Shown: positions 12,067-22,040 of the stretch, piece by piece
Layout of the letters: each line of letters begins with the position of its first letter
Numbering within the stretch: the first letter of the stretch is position 1
NCBI GenBank assembly: GCA_030549205.1
Contig: JAUKTV010000007.1
Location: 1,612,001-1,676,000 of the forward strand
DNA length: 64,000 nucleotides
Direction: 5' to 3'
From: Apiosordaria backusii
Taxonomy: Eukaryota; Ascomycota; Sordariomycetes; Sordariales; Lasiosphaeriaceae
Program-made: the position numbers and the translations under genes
Notes under the pieces: generated by a model
Told to the model about the DNA's origin: nothing
The model's input: only the letters and a program-made list of their open reading frames with translations
Database searches by the model: none

Positions 12067-12160
12067 GCCCGATTAGCTCAGCTGGTTAGAGCGTCGTACT
12101 AATACTGGAAACAGTACTAAGTCAATGCGAAGGTCAACAGTTCAATCCTGTTATTGGGCA
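12067..12160 (+). tRNA. tRNA-Ile (AAU) with a 20-nt intron
   Basis: Acceptor arm GCCCGAT pairs with ATTGGGC, with A as discriminator. The D arm GCTC/GAGC, anticodon stem TCGTA/TGCGA and T arm AACAG/CTGTT around TTCAATC are all present. The anticodon loop starts CTAATA, so the anticodon is AAT. An intron of about 20 nt follows position 37. Intron and loop together can form a TACTG/CAGTA hairpin closed by GAAA. T-runs just downstream (about 12165-12178) would terminate RNA polymerase III. Confidence 0.93.
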
Positions 12161-13796
12161 CATTCTTTTGCACTTTTTTGCCAACTTTCCTAGTTCATTT
12201 TTTTTCTGTAAAAGAATTTTGGTCAGTCCTGAAGGAAAGTTTCGCTTCCATTGTCGAAGATAGGACTGGATATTATGGTTTTGGTATCTGGTGTGAGTGT
12301 GGGTGTGAGTGTGAAGTGTGTCAGCAACTCACCTCCGCTCTCTTTCGGTGCTTATCCCCGGACAGACGGTTGACAACCCCCACTTCCCTTCCGTTATCCG
12401 TAACCGTTCGGAAGCCGGTTGTCGGATGTGGACACTCTCTCGGTATTGAGAGGAGTGTAGAAAGAGTATGCCGGTGATCATTTGGGAACTCTATTGTCAG
12501 TCATGGTTGTGGACAATGGTGAGAGCGGGACGGTCACAAGCGGCTTCTAGTGGCGGTGTTTGAGACGGGATGGAATTCCAAAAGTTCTGGAAGTGGAACT
12601 TGGGGATGGAATTTGGAGGCTCCGGAGCCGGAGGGGGGAGGGGGGAACGAGGCTGGGTTGTACAGCAAGATTTGAGGTTGTGTAAAATAGGAGATGGGGT
12701 ATCAAATGGCATCAGAGGCATCAGAGGCATCAGAGGCATCAGACGGTGTAACATGAATACCGAGGTGGGTGACGGATGCACGCATACTTCTCTTTTCGCG
12801 TTGTTCTTTTAACCTACTTTGGGTAGGCTTTGACGGATGTTGCCATGGCACGCGACTACCTTAGGTTAACATGTGGGAAAGAGTGAAATACGAATCAGAC
12901 GATAGGTACCTTGCCGATGGTGAGGAGGGGGTATCGGCCCGGTCGACTGGTGACTTGGAGATAGATAAAATCTGGGGTTAAGCTGCCTGGTGAGCTGCGG
13001 AGAGGCTTTAGGCAGCCCGTCTCACAGAGGGAAAAGGAAGCTGAGGGAAGGAAGAAGGGACGAAGAGAATAGCTGTTAACTCGGGAGGTAGACAGAGGAC
13101 AGATAGACTTTGAGATCTGCATGACGACTACCGGACAGTGTATCAGACGAGAATCCCAGATTTCAGTTACGAAGAAACGGATATCTGGTCTGGTGGTTAG
13201 GTGGAGGTGGTCATTGGCGGGGTAGCCGTTGTCTTCTGTACAAAGCGAGCGGTGACAGGGGTTGTTTGTGTGTCGAACCCCATGTTCATGTCAATCGAAA
13301 GGCGTGCATGTCCCCACATTTTGCAACAGGTGGATGCGGGACGCACCCCTGCAAGCCTCGCTTTCTGGTCAAACAATACCCTTGAAGTGACTCTTTCTGG
13401 GGGACCAAGAGGAAAACAGGTGAAGCTGGTGGAACTCGTGCTGGGAGGGAGGTCTAAATAAAAAGTGTGCCCGGGGACTTTTTCTTCTGAATTACATGAG
13501 CATTGTCTCTTATTTCATGCCATTGACTTACGCCCTATTGACCATTGACTATTGAACATCCACCGAGGCCGATTGACATTGACTGAACTCCACGCCGGAT
13601 ACATCACATGTTAGTATATGCTTTTTTTCTTATGAGGGATGTTGAGGGACAGAGACATGTTTATATATATGGTGCCAATGGCACTAAGTACGCCCTTGAT
13701 CTGACATTTTCTGACAGCTCGGTTCAACTCGGCCTTTGCCTCGCTCAGCGAAGAGAAGGGGGACGCCCCCTCGCGCCCTTTCTTGTCCTTCTCCGG
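12161..13796. other. long intergenic region upstream of homeodomain gene
   Basis: 1.6 kb with no supported gene. It includes a short 9-bp tandem repeat at 12708-12743 and, at 13608, an in-frame ATG that could extend the homeodomain protein by 63 residues without conserved features. Confidence 0.45.
12708..12743. repeat. 9-bp tandem repeat (GGCATCAGA), four copies
   Basis: Four perfect head-to-tail copies of GGCATCAGA in non-coding sequence. Likely a simple minisatellite; no function is suggested by position. Confidence 0.9.
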
Positions 13797-16700
13797 ATGC
13801 CCGTGATCCCAGAGATGGAGGAATATGTCAACTGGGACCAGGCCGGCCTCCCGTCTTCGGGGGTGGGTCTGGACTTCTTTCCTTCGTCATCCAACATCGC
13901 CACTATGCCTGTTGTCGGAGCAGCTGGGGCAACCGAACATCTCCAGGACCTCGACCTCGCCCTAGAGAACGCAGATGGGGATGATTTTTCCTTTTGGGCC
14001 TTGGAGCACTTTGAGAACAACATCTCGCCCACGTTGGATGGAGCAGCAGACGCGAACGCCTGCATTGGTCTCAAAGGCCTAGACAGGACCGGCCCTTTCG
14101 AAGAAGATCTGGACCTACCCGATGTCCCATGCACCAATTGTCAGCTTGGAGGGTATCAGTGCAAGCGCATTCCAGAGGGTCAGTACAAGGGATATTGTAC
14201 TAGCTGTATCGCGCTTTGCTCCGAATGCAGCTTTGCGGAGAGCAGCGGTGCTGGTCATGTCGTGGGATTCCCATCCAATCCGTGGCCGATTATGGGTGAT
14301 CACCCGATGGGTATTCCTCAGGAGGAGCCCCAGGTTGAAGCTGCTCTGAATAACAGTCAGCCTGCTGCGACAACCGACAACACAACGTCTGAACCTTCTC
14401 GGGCCACTTCCAAGACCAGGACTGGTGTTCGATTCTCCCGCGAAGAGTTGAAGATTCTAAAGAACTGGCTTTCAACTCACAGCAGACATCCCTATCCCAC
14501 CGAGGAGGAGAAAGAGATGCTACAAAAACAGACAGGCCTTACCAAGACCCAGATCACCAACTGGCTTGCCAACACTCGCCGCAGAAACAAGAATGCCGTT
14601 GCCCAGCGGTCGACTTCGCCTGGTGTGCGGACTTGGTCCAAACCTATCGATATTGCTGGAAGGAGAGGCGCCCCTTCGTTCGAACTCATGAACCCCCTGC
14701 AGCGTTGGCAGGTTTCTCCGCCGGAAAACGAACCGGCTTCCGTCACAGCCATTCAGCGCGCCATTAACACGACCGCTCTGTCATCTGGACGTAGCAGTCC
14801 TTACAGCAGCGTCCATTTCACCGACGACGGGTCTGGGAGATCGATCTGCGACTCTGCTATCAGCAGCGCCAACACTTCACATTCTAGCGGGTCGTTTGCT
14901 TCGGCCTATTCTTATGGCTCTCGTGGCTCGCTCGGATCCGGAGGCTCTTCGATGCACCGGGGCCGGAGGAGGAGGAGGAGAAAGACTAGCTCGCCTGCCG
15001 TTGCTAATTTCAACAACAGCACTCCTCTTCGCCAACCTCTCAAGACTTTCCAGTGTACTTTCTGTACAGAGACTTTCAGAACCAAACACGACTGGCAGAG
15101 ACACGAAAAGTCTCTGCATCTGTCCCTGGAGCGATGGGTGTGCTCCCCGGATGGGCCGGTCACTTTCAATGTCGAAAGTGGCCAGATGCAATGCGTCTTT
15201 TGCGGGCATGCCAATCCCGACGAGGCCCATATCGATAGCCACAACCACTCCGCCTGTCAAGAGCGGACACTGGCTGAGAGGACTTTCTATCGAAAGGATC
15301 ATCTCCGCCAGCATCTGAAGCTCGTCCACGATGCCGCCTATCGCAGCCAAAGCATGGATGGGTGGAAGGTGACGACTCCTGAGATCAGATCGAGGTGTGG
15401 TTTCTGTGGGATCGTCATGGACACCTGGTCCTTCCGTACCGATCATCTCGCCGAGCACTTCAAGCGCGGTAAATCCATGGCTGACTGGAAGGGTGACTGG
15501 GGTTTCGAAGACAAGGTGTTGGACATGGTCGAGAATTCCATTCCGCCCTTCTTGATTCACGACGAGAGAAACTCGCCGGATCCATTTGAAGCTTCCCACC
15601 CACCATATGCTGCCAGGAACGCGTACGAGCTCATCAAGGCCGAACTGAGGGCGTATATTGATGACCGACCACAAGAACAGGAGCTACCTTCTGATGAGGA
15701 GCTTTTGAGTGTGGTCCATACACTGCTGCAGAAGACAAGGACTATTTCCCGGCCTTGTGTTGGTTCGACTGGGTCTTGGCTTCAAGATCTGTTGCTCGCG
15801 GCACCGGCTGGTCGACCTACCCGTCCGGGTTTCAAGTCTTCTCTCCAACAACTTAAGATCACCGGGAAAGGTGACATCTTCGAGCTTGATCCTCTGGAGC
15901 TGGAGCTAGAAGTCTACGTCAAAGCCCGCCGCCTCCTGGGGCTGACAGCCATGGACAGAGAGCTTCAGGCCGAAGCATGCAACATCATCCGCCGCATGGA
16001 CGAGTCCTCTTCCGATCCGTCATCTGATATCGTCCAATTCTTCACTCGGCTCATCTACACCTCCACCTCCTGGCTAACCTGCTTCCGCGCGCGAGCTCAT
16101 CTGCCGAGATCAGAAGACGTGGTTGACGCACCCCAGCGATCCAAAGACCCCAAGAAGATTGACTCCGGCATCCACAACCCATCCCGACTTGAATTTGAGC
16201 TGGCCGAGTACGTCCGTGAGCAACGCTCACTATTCGGCGAGGCGTTTGTCCCAAGTGACGATGATCTGCAGAAACGGGCCCGTCTGATCATTTTCGAATA
16301 TGAAGACGGATGGAACCAAACAGCTGCAGACGACGCCATATGGCTCACCGCGTTCAAGAACAGACATGTTTTTGGCAACGGGGTAGATGACGGTACCTAC
16401 AGACCGCTGGATCTCTCCCATGAGGCGATGTTCCCCAATCCTATGCAACTGCAGCTTGATGTTGCTGATCCAGCGGGGAGGACTCGAATCAGTGCCCCCT
16501 CTTCCAACTCCTCATCCTCTCGGTCCGGCTCCTTGTCCGAATCGGGCTCAGGCTCAACCCCCTCCCCCTCCATGACGACAGGATTCAGAGCCAACCTCCT
16601 CGGCGACGTCAACTGCTACCAGCGTCTCGCCCGAGAACTGAAGAAATACGTCGCCAGCGCAATGTCACCTAACAACCCCAACTGTCACGTTCCTACTGAC

Positions 16701-17634
16701 GAGGAACTGCAGCATCAAGCCCGTTGGATCATCTACGAAGAGTATGTCCCCTTTGCTCCCCCCCTACCCGACTTTATATCTCACTAACACAACATAGCGA
16801 CGACCCCTGGAACTCAACCGCCGCCGAAAACGCCGAATGGCTCCGCCGCTTCAAACGCGACGCAGGCATCCTCACCGACCCCTCGTTGCCCGGCCTCCCT
16901 TCCACTCTGTCGTGGAACGTCACCCAAGGCGGCTCAGGTTTTGCCCCGCCGTACATCATCCCCCCTACCACAACCAACGTCATCACTGCCCCCCCTCCAC
17001 TACTACCGCTGCTGCCACCACCACCACCACCACGGACACAGATGTCATGGTTCAACTCCGCGAAGGAGCCAAAGCTTTCCCCGCTCAGACAAAAACAGTG
17101 GATAGGTTTGTCAAGGGCATCAAGGGGAGGTGGGAGGCGCCAGCGAGGGTGTTTTGCTCGAGGGAGCTGGAGAGGGGGCTGGTGGAGTTTGTGGAGGGGA
17201 GGGGGTACGTGCCAACAGACGAGGAGCTGAGGCAAAAGGCGAGGGAGGTGATGGGGTGCGAGAGGACGGCGGCGGAGGATGGGGTGTTGTTGGGGAAGTT
17301 TAGGGAGATGATGGTGCAGAGGCTGGACAACAGTGGGAGTGGGCAACTGCCGCAGGGGGATCAGTTTCAGGGGGGGATTCAGGGGTTGGACTTGGGGATG
17401 GGCATGGGGATGGGAATGGGTCAACAAACCATGATGGACTTGGGAGGGGGGAATACTGGGATGATGAATGGAGGACTGACGAGTGGGGAGCTTGATGACC
17501 TCTTGCTTCAGGACATGGACTTTGACTTTACCGACCTCAATGGGGGAGGGGGGTTTGATGGGGGGAATATGGTGGGGTTTGAGGGGATTGACCTTTTGAT
17601 GCCGGGGCAGGAGACGCAGCAGAATCTTTTCTAA
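13797..17634 (+). CDS. homeodomain / C2H2 zinc-finger regulator with repeated C-terminal modules
   Basis: Probable nuclear transcription factor of about 1,200 aa. I chose the ATG at 13797 (13815 is an equally good alternative; 13608 is in frame upstream). A Cys cluster near residues 111-145 (CTNCQLGGYQC, CTSCIALCSEC) is followed by a TALE-type homeodomain at about 208-265 with WLSTHSRHPYPTEEEKEML and ITNWLANTRRRNKN. C2H2-like fingers lie at about 417-555 (CTFCTETFRTKHDWQRHEKS, RCGFCGIVMD). From about 605 on, a helical module recurs with PS/TDEEL and WLxxFK-like blocks. Intron 1 is 16742-16797 (GTATGT...CATAG). A second junction between 16938 and 17090 is needed to reach the C-terminal frame, but its ends are unresolved. 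The tail is Gly/Met/Asp-rich. Confidence 0.85.
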
Positions 17635-17969
17635 GGGAAGATGGCTATCATGATATCATCATGATGTTATGACTTTCTTTTATCTTTGTTTTTTTGCTGT
17701 GTTTTCATTTGGGATTTGGCATGGGCTTAGGACAGGTCATTGTTTGGTGTTGTTCTTTTCGAATTTCGCAAATCATATACATCATCAGACTTGGCAGAGT
17801 TGGGATACCCATAATTTTTATAAAAAAAATATAAATAATAAACAAATCATGACAACTACACGTTTCATGGGTGGTATTGTAGATATTATTAAACCAAAAT
17901 TTCTAATCCAATCTTTTCTCCCCTGGGTATCAATCCTCCCCCTCTCCCCCCTCCCCACTCTTTTTCCTC
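17635..17969. other. convergent 3' intergenic region
   Basis: 335 bp between convergent genes; AT-rich with T-runs and an AAATAATAAA-like stretch near 17830, consistent with two 3' UTRs. No gene seen. Confidence 0.5.
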
Positions 17970-19293
17970 TCATTTCTCAAGTATAGCCGCATGAACAGCA
18001 ACCTTCTTCCCATTCTCCCCCCCCTCGCTTTTGACCCCCGTCTTCAAATAGCAGTTTCCCCGTGAATTCTCCTTCGCAGCAGCAGCTTTATCCGCCCACT
18101 CGGGGATGAAGCTCAGACCATCACACCGTGTCTTGTCGCCGCCGGTGGGGAATTGTTCAGGGAGGTAGGTGGTGTACGAGGCGCAGGCGTCCATGCATTG
18201 TTGAAAGGATGTCGTGAAGATGACCATTAGCATGGTGCCCTCGGGATCGCGCTGGCAGTAGCGGGTGAATTTGAGGGAGCTGAATCCTGTTGGGGGTTAG
18301 CACACTGGGGAGGGAAAAGGGGGGATAGGCGGGGTAGGTGGGGGGAGATACGTTTGTAAGAAGTGTACGTTGACCCGTGGGCTTTGTCGGGGTCTTCGGA
18401 GCAGCCGTCGTCGATGGCGGAGAGGGCGGAGGTGGGGGTTACGGTTATGGTTTCGGTTGTTGCGGCGGCGGAGACGGTGATGGTTTTTGTGCCGCCTGGG
18501 GATACGGACGAAGGGTTGGAGGTGGGATTGGAATCAGAGCCAGAGGATGAGTTGGAGCCTGAGCCAGAGTTGGAACCAGAGTTAGAGCCGGTATCAGAGG
18601 TAGTAGTTTTGGAGCCGGGGTTGGTGTTGGAGGAGGCAGGGTCAGAATCAGAGCCAGAGTTGGGATAAGAGTCGGAGGTGGACTTGGACTCAGACCCAGA
18701 GCCTGCAACTGGCTCCTCCCTCAGGGATGCTTGTGACGTACTGTTTAACTGAGCAGTCAAAACAATCATTTTATTCGCGTTGGTGTTTGCCCGGTGAGAT
18801 TCGATCCCTGTGGCGGCTGCTAGACCGATCACGGCCATGGATAGGAGGGCAATGATGCATGATAGGATGAAGACTAGGGTTGTGCAGCCGAATATTGTCT
18901 TTGCTCGTCGGGGGAGGGCCTTTTCTGAGTTGATTGATGAGATCTGGTCTGCTGTTGGTTGTGACACTGGTACCGGCTGAGTGTGGTTATTGTATGGAGA
19001 GGCTACCGTCTGCCCACCAAATGTTGAGGGGGTTTTTGACGATGATAGCTCATACGGGGCCGCAGCTGGGTAGGTTCCATATGGCTTCACAGGCTCATTG
19101 GAATATGACTGGGGAGGCACGTATTCTGGCGCGTCGTGTGAAGGGTGGTTGACCTCTGGGTAGTCGTTGCGCGCTGGCTCGAGGCCTTGATCGTACTGTA
19201 GCATTTATTAGTATCAAAATCTTCCAGAGGGCTATTCTTGGTATGTCTTACAGTAGCGGCCATGGTGTAGCCGTAAGGATATGTGGTCGACAT
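17970..19293 (-). CDS. type II single-pass membrane protein with PAN/Apple-like C-terminal domain
   Basis: Three exons: 19293-19252, 19195-18352 and 18286-17970, with introns 19251-19196 (GTAAGA...CTACAG) and 18351-18287 (GTATCT...AACAG). The first exon encodes only MSTTYPYGYTMAAT, so the ATG is separated from the main frame. The cytoplasmic N-terminus is Pro/Tyr/Ser-rich and followed by basic PRRAK. One transmembrane helix (FGCTTLVFILSCIIALLSMA) precedes a Ser/Asp/Asn/Gly repeat spacer typical of cell-wall-spanning stalks. The distal domain has Cys residues in the order DDGCSED, RYCQRD, QCMDACASY, KTRCDGLSF and GNCYLKTG, as in PAN/Apple or related carbohydrate-binding folds. Ligand unknown. 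It has no signal peptide; orientation is inferred from the flanking charge and the stalk. Confidence 0.8.
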
Positions 19294-20860
19294 ATGTCAA
19301 AAGGAACAGAAAAGCCCAGAGCCAAAACCAAAGAGAGGCACGGCAAGAAGATAAAGAGATCGACAGTGGGAGACAGGACTGAAATCCTTCGGCCCGCCCT
19401 GGTCGTCGAGGACCGTCTGGGCCGTCAAGGTGCGGCGGGAGGATTCCATCGCCGCCATCACTGGGGTATCATTAGTGCTCACCACCAAGACGATCAACAG
19501 CTGGGGCCGGTCACTTTGCTGCTTGGCAAAGCCCTATAACGGATGGTTACCCGCTGCCCAGGTGCTAGCTGGGGAGCTATCCGCAACTAAAACCCCCTGT
19601 CATGAGCTCTGTCATAGGCTGTGAACACTTTCCGTTTTTGGTCTTTGTTATCTTCTTGGACGAAAACTCCACCAACAAATTCCCTGAAGACGAAAACGAC
19701 ATCAGCTTCTGCAACTGACCTGGTGACGATAAATTCCCTAAAGACGAAAACGCCATCAGGCCTGTACAACTGCCCTGGCGTGGCGACGATAAAGTAGAGG
19801 CACAGCAGCGGCGCGGATATGGTTCCTGCCGCACTTCCGTGTGAGATTATGCGGGAGATGCTCGTACAAAATCGATCCATACAAAGCTGGTCGGTTAAGC
19901 CACATCATGATCTGATGGACGTGGGTTTCAGGCAAGCAAAGAATGCAGGGGCCTCCGGGAAGATCGCGGTTGTTCCTGGATTTTTGCTCGGTTCATAGGG
20001 CTGGCTCTCTTTTGCTTCTGCGAAAGTTGAGTTGGGGGCCGTTTCTCCTGCTTTCAAGACTTCAAGATTCCTCATCACTCTATCAACGGCCCCCATTCGT
20101 TCTCTTCGCAAACAATGATGATTTCGCTCCTGTTCCCCAGAGGCACATAATGCGCCCCTCCCGGAGCAAAAACGGGAGGGCCAAAAAAGGAGGTCAAACT
20201 TGAAGATCACAGAGTTCGATATTCACGATGGGAGACCACGCCCAAACGGCCCGAACACTGATTGGCTCCCCTAAGCCTTGATTCCATCCTTGCAACACGC
20301 GAGCTCGACCAGTTTTGGCAGAGTTTTGGTGCGCGAGATGGGGTCCTGCATGTCGTATCGGCCGGATGGGATTGTATGCAGGTCGATGGCGTTGCGTGGC
20401 TTTTATCTTGGGGTGGTCATGACGTGGGCTTGGAGTGGTCGACCCCATACAAAAGTAAGTGAAGAGAGGTTAAATATCGCTTTGGCGAGCTCGGATACAG
20501 AAGCGGCATGAAGTTTGTACAACAAAAAAAAACGATATACTAAGGTAGCGAAAGAGTCTCTAAATCATCAAAATGCCGTTAGTTGTTGTAAGAGAAGACA
20601 TGTTTGCCCGCAATAACCGAGCGTTGAAACCGCTGTGCCTCTCACCCCACCAAGACCAAGACCGTTACACCAGCCCGTCCGTCATGCACACTTTGGAATT
20701 CAACCCCGCCATCGATAACACCTTCTTCTTTCTCTTTGAAACAATCACGAAATACGAAAATCCGAGTTACCTACCTACTCTTAGACCCTCAGTCCGGCAG
20801 TTCAAATTGCCTATTGCCATCTTCCCTAGGCTTGGCATCCACCACCAAAAAGAAAAAAGA
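19294..20860. other. intergenic region with a degenerate tandem repeat
   Basis: 1.57 kb with no supported gene. An in-frame ATG at 20573 would extend the next protein by 96 residues with no conserved character, so it was not used. A degenerate repeat lies at about 19677-19796. Confidence 0.5.
19677..19796. repeat. degenerate tandem repeat, two units of about 60 bp
   Basis: Two diverged copies each begin AAATTCCCT-AAGACGAAAAC, continue through CATCAG and CAACTG-CCTGG and end GACGATAAA. A shorter partial copy precedes them. Divergence is by point changes and small indels. Confidence 0.7.
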
Positions 20861-21532
20861 ATGCCAACCTACCTAACCCACGCCTTCCCCCTCCCCCGCC
20901 GCCTAATCAGGATCTTCACCGTCCTCCACGACCTAACCCCCTGCTCCCCGGAGCACCTCATCTCCCCTTCTTCCTCCCACTCCTTCCTCACCTGCCTCCA
21001 CAACCTCTACCCATTCCTCCCGTTTATCTCCCCGCCACCCGAGTTCCCCCCCTCCTCCCCCACCACCCAGTTCAACCTCCTCCAATCCCAGTCTTACTCA
21101 CCCGTTAAGTTGTTGGAGCCATACAACCCTGAGGACTTGAGTTCAGCATTCACCCCCTTCGCCTTCATCGCTGATTACGCCGTGAAGATCAACGACGTGG
21201 GTGATATCGCCGAGGTGATGAAGGGGTATGATGACAATCAGGATGAAAATGACTGGTTTGAAAGGTTGAGGGATGAACTCATGAAAATCGGCGGTGCGGT
21301 GGTAAAACCCGCAGAGGGAGCGGAAGGGGGGATCAAACCGGGGAGGGTAGGGTGGTATATAGTCGTGAACGGGGATGAGGAAAGGAATTTTCCGGGGTTG
21401 GGGGAGGAGGAGGAGGGGGATGATAGCGAGGGGGACGGCCGAGAATACAGGCTGGAAGAGGAGTTACTCGGGAAACTTAACAAAGGGGGGGAGGTTGGTA
21501 ACAATAAGGGGGAGCAGCAGAGGCACAAATGA
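20861..21532 (+). CDS. conserved fungal protein of unknown function
   Basis: Single-exon frame of 223 aa from the ATG giving MPTYLTHAFPLPRRLIRIF. That start, the later SPVKLLEPYNPEDL block, FAFIADYAVKI, the WFERLRDEL helix and GWYIVVNGDEERNFPG match a conserved fungal family that, as I recall it, begins MPTYLCHGF and has the order KLLE.YDP, YVADYV, WFEKLRD and WYVVVCGDEER. The family's molecular function is not known to me. The C-terminal 40 residues are Glu/Gly-rich and probably disordered. It is convergent with the Cid1-like gene. Confidence 0.75.
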   Translation: MPTYLTHAFPLPRRLIRIFTVLHDLTPCSPEHLISPSSSHSFLTCLHNLYPFLPFISPPPEFPPSSPTTQFNLLQSQSYSPVKLLEPYNPEDLSSAFTPFAFIADYAVKINDVGDIAEVMKGYDDNQDENDWFERLRDELMKIGGAVVKPAEGAEGGIKPGRVGWYIVVNGDEERNFPGLGEEEEGDDSEGDGREYRLEEELLGKLNKGGEVGNNKGEQQRHK

Positions 21533-22040
21533 CAGCAACAAAATAACAAAGGGTGGATGGTGGTTGCTGATGGCGGTAGGAAGAGGGCGAATATTGATAA
21601 CCTCAATGAGCGAGAACAAGAAGGGCAGGGCAGGGCTGGGCTGAGCTGTCTATTTAGTAACGTGATGATGATGACTCTGTGTTTCTAATCGTGACATAAT
21701 CTCACTTTCCAGGTTGCCAAAAGAGCAGGCATGTTCAGCTAAAACTTGTAGACTTTATTTATATGCTGATGCTGAGAGGCAGCAGCGCTGGCTACAAACA
21801 AACCATAAACTACCTACAAAATTACACATCTACTATTCATACACAACACACAAACATACCCCAGTTTTGAATACACACCCGCTTTTTTCTTTTTGGTTTA
21901 TACCCCCGATTTCATTCCCCTTCCCTTCCCCTTAACTCCCCCTTCCCATCCCTTAACCCCCTTCCATTCCCTATATATATAATTACCCATCCCTTCCCCT
22001 TGCCCTTCCCTTGGACTCCCCCTCCCCCTCCCCTACCTCA
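21533..22040. other. convergent 3' intergenic region, pyrimidine-rich
   Basis: About 0.5 kb. From 21880 to 22040 the + strand is strongly C/T-rich (CCCTTCCC-type runs), probably the 3' UTR of the minus-strand gene. No gene seen. Confidence 0.5.

Noticed and set aside
13608..13796. Upstream in-frame ATG that would add 63 residues to the homeodomain protein
   Set aside because: The extension reads as leader sequence without conserved features; the later ATGs fit the start of a natural N-terminus better. Not excluded.
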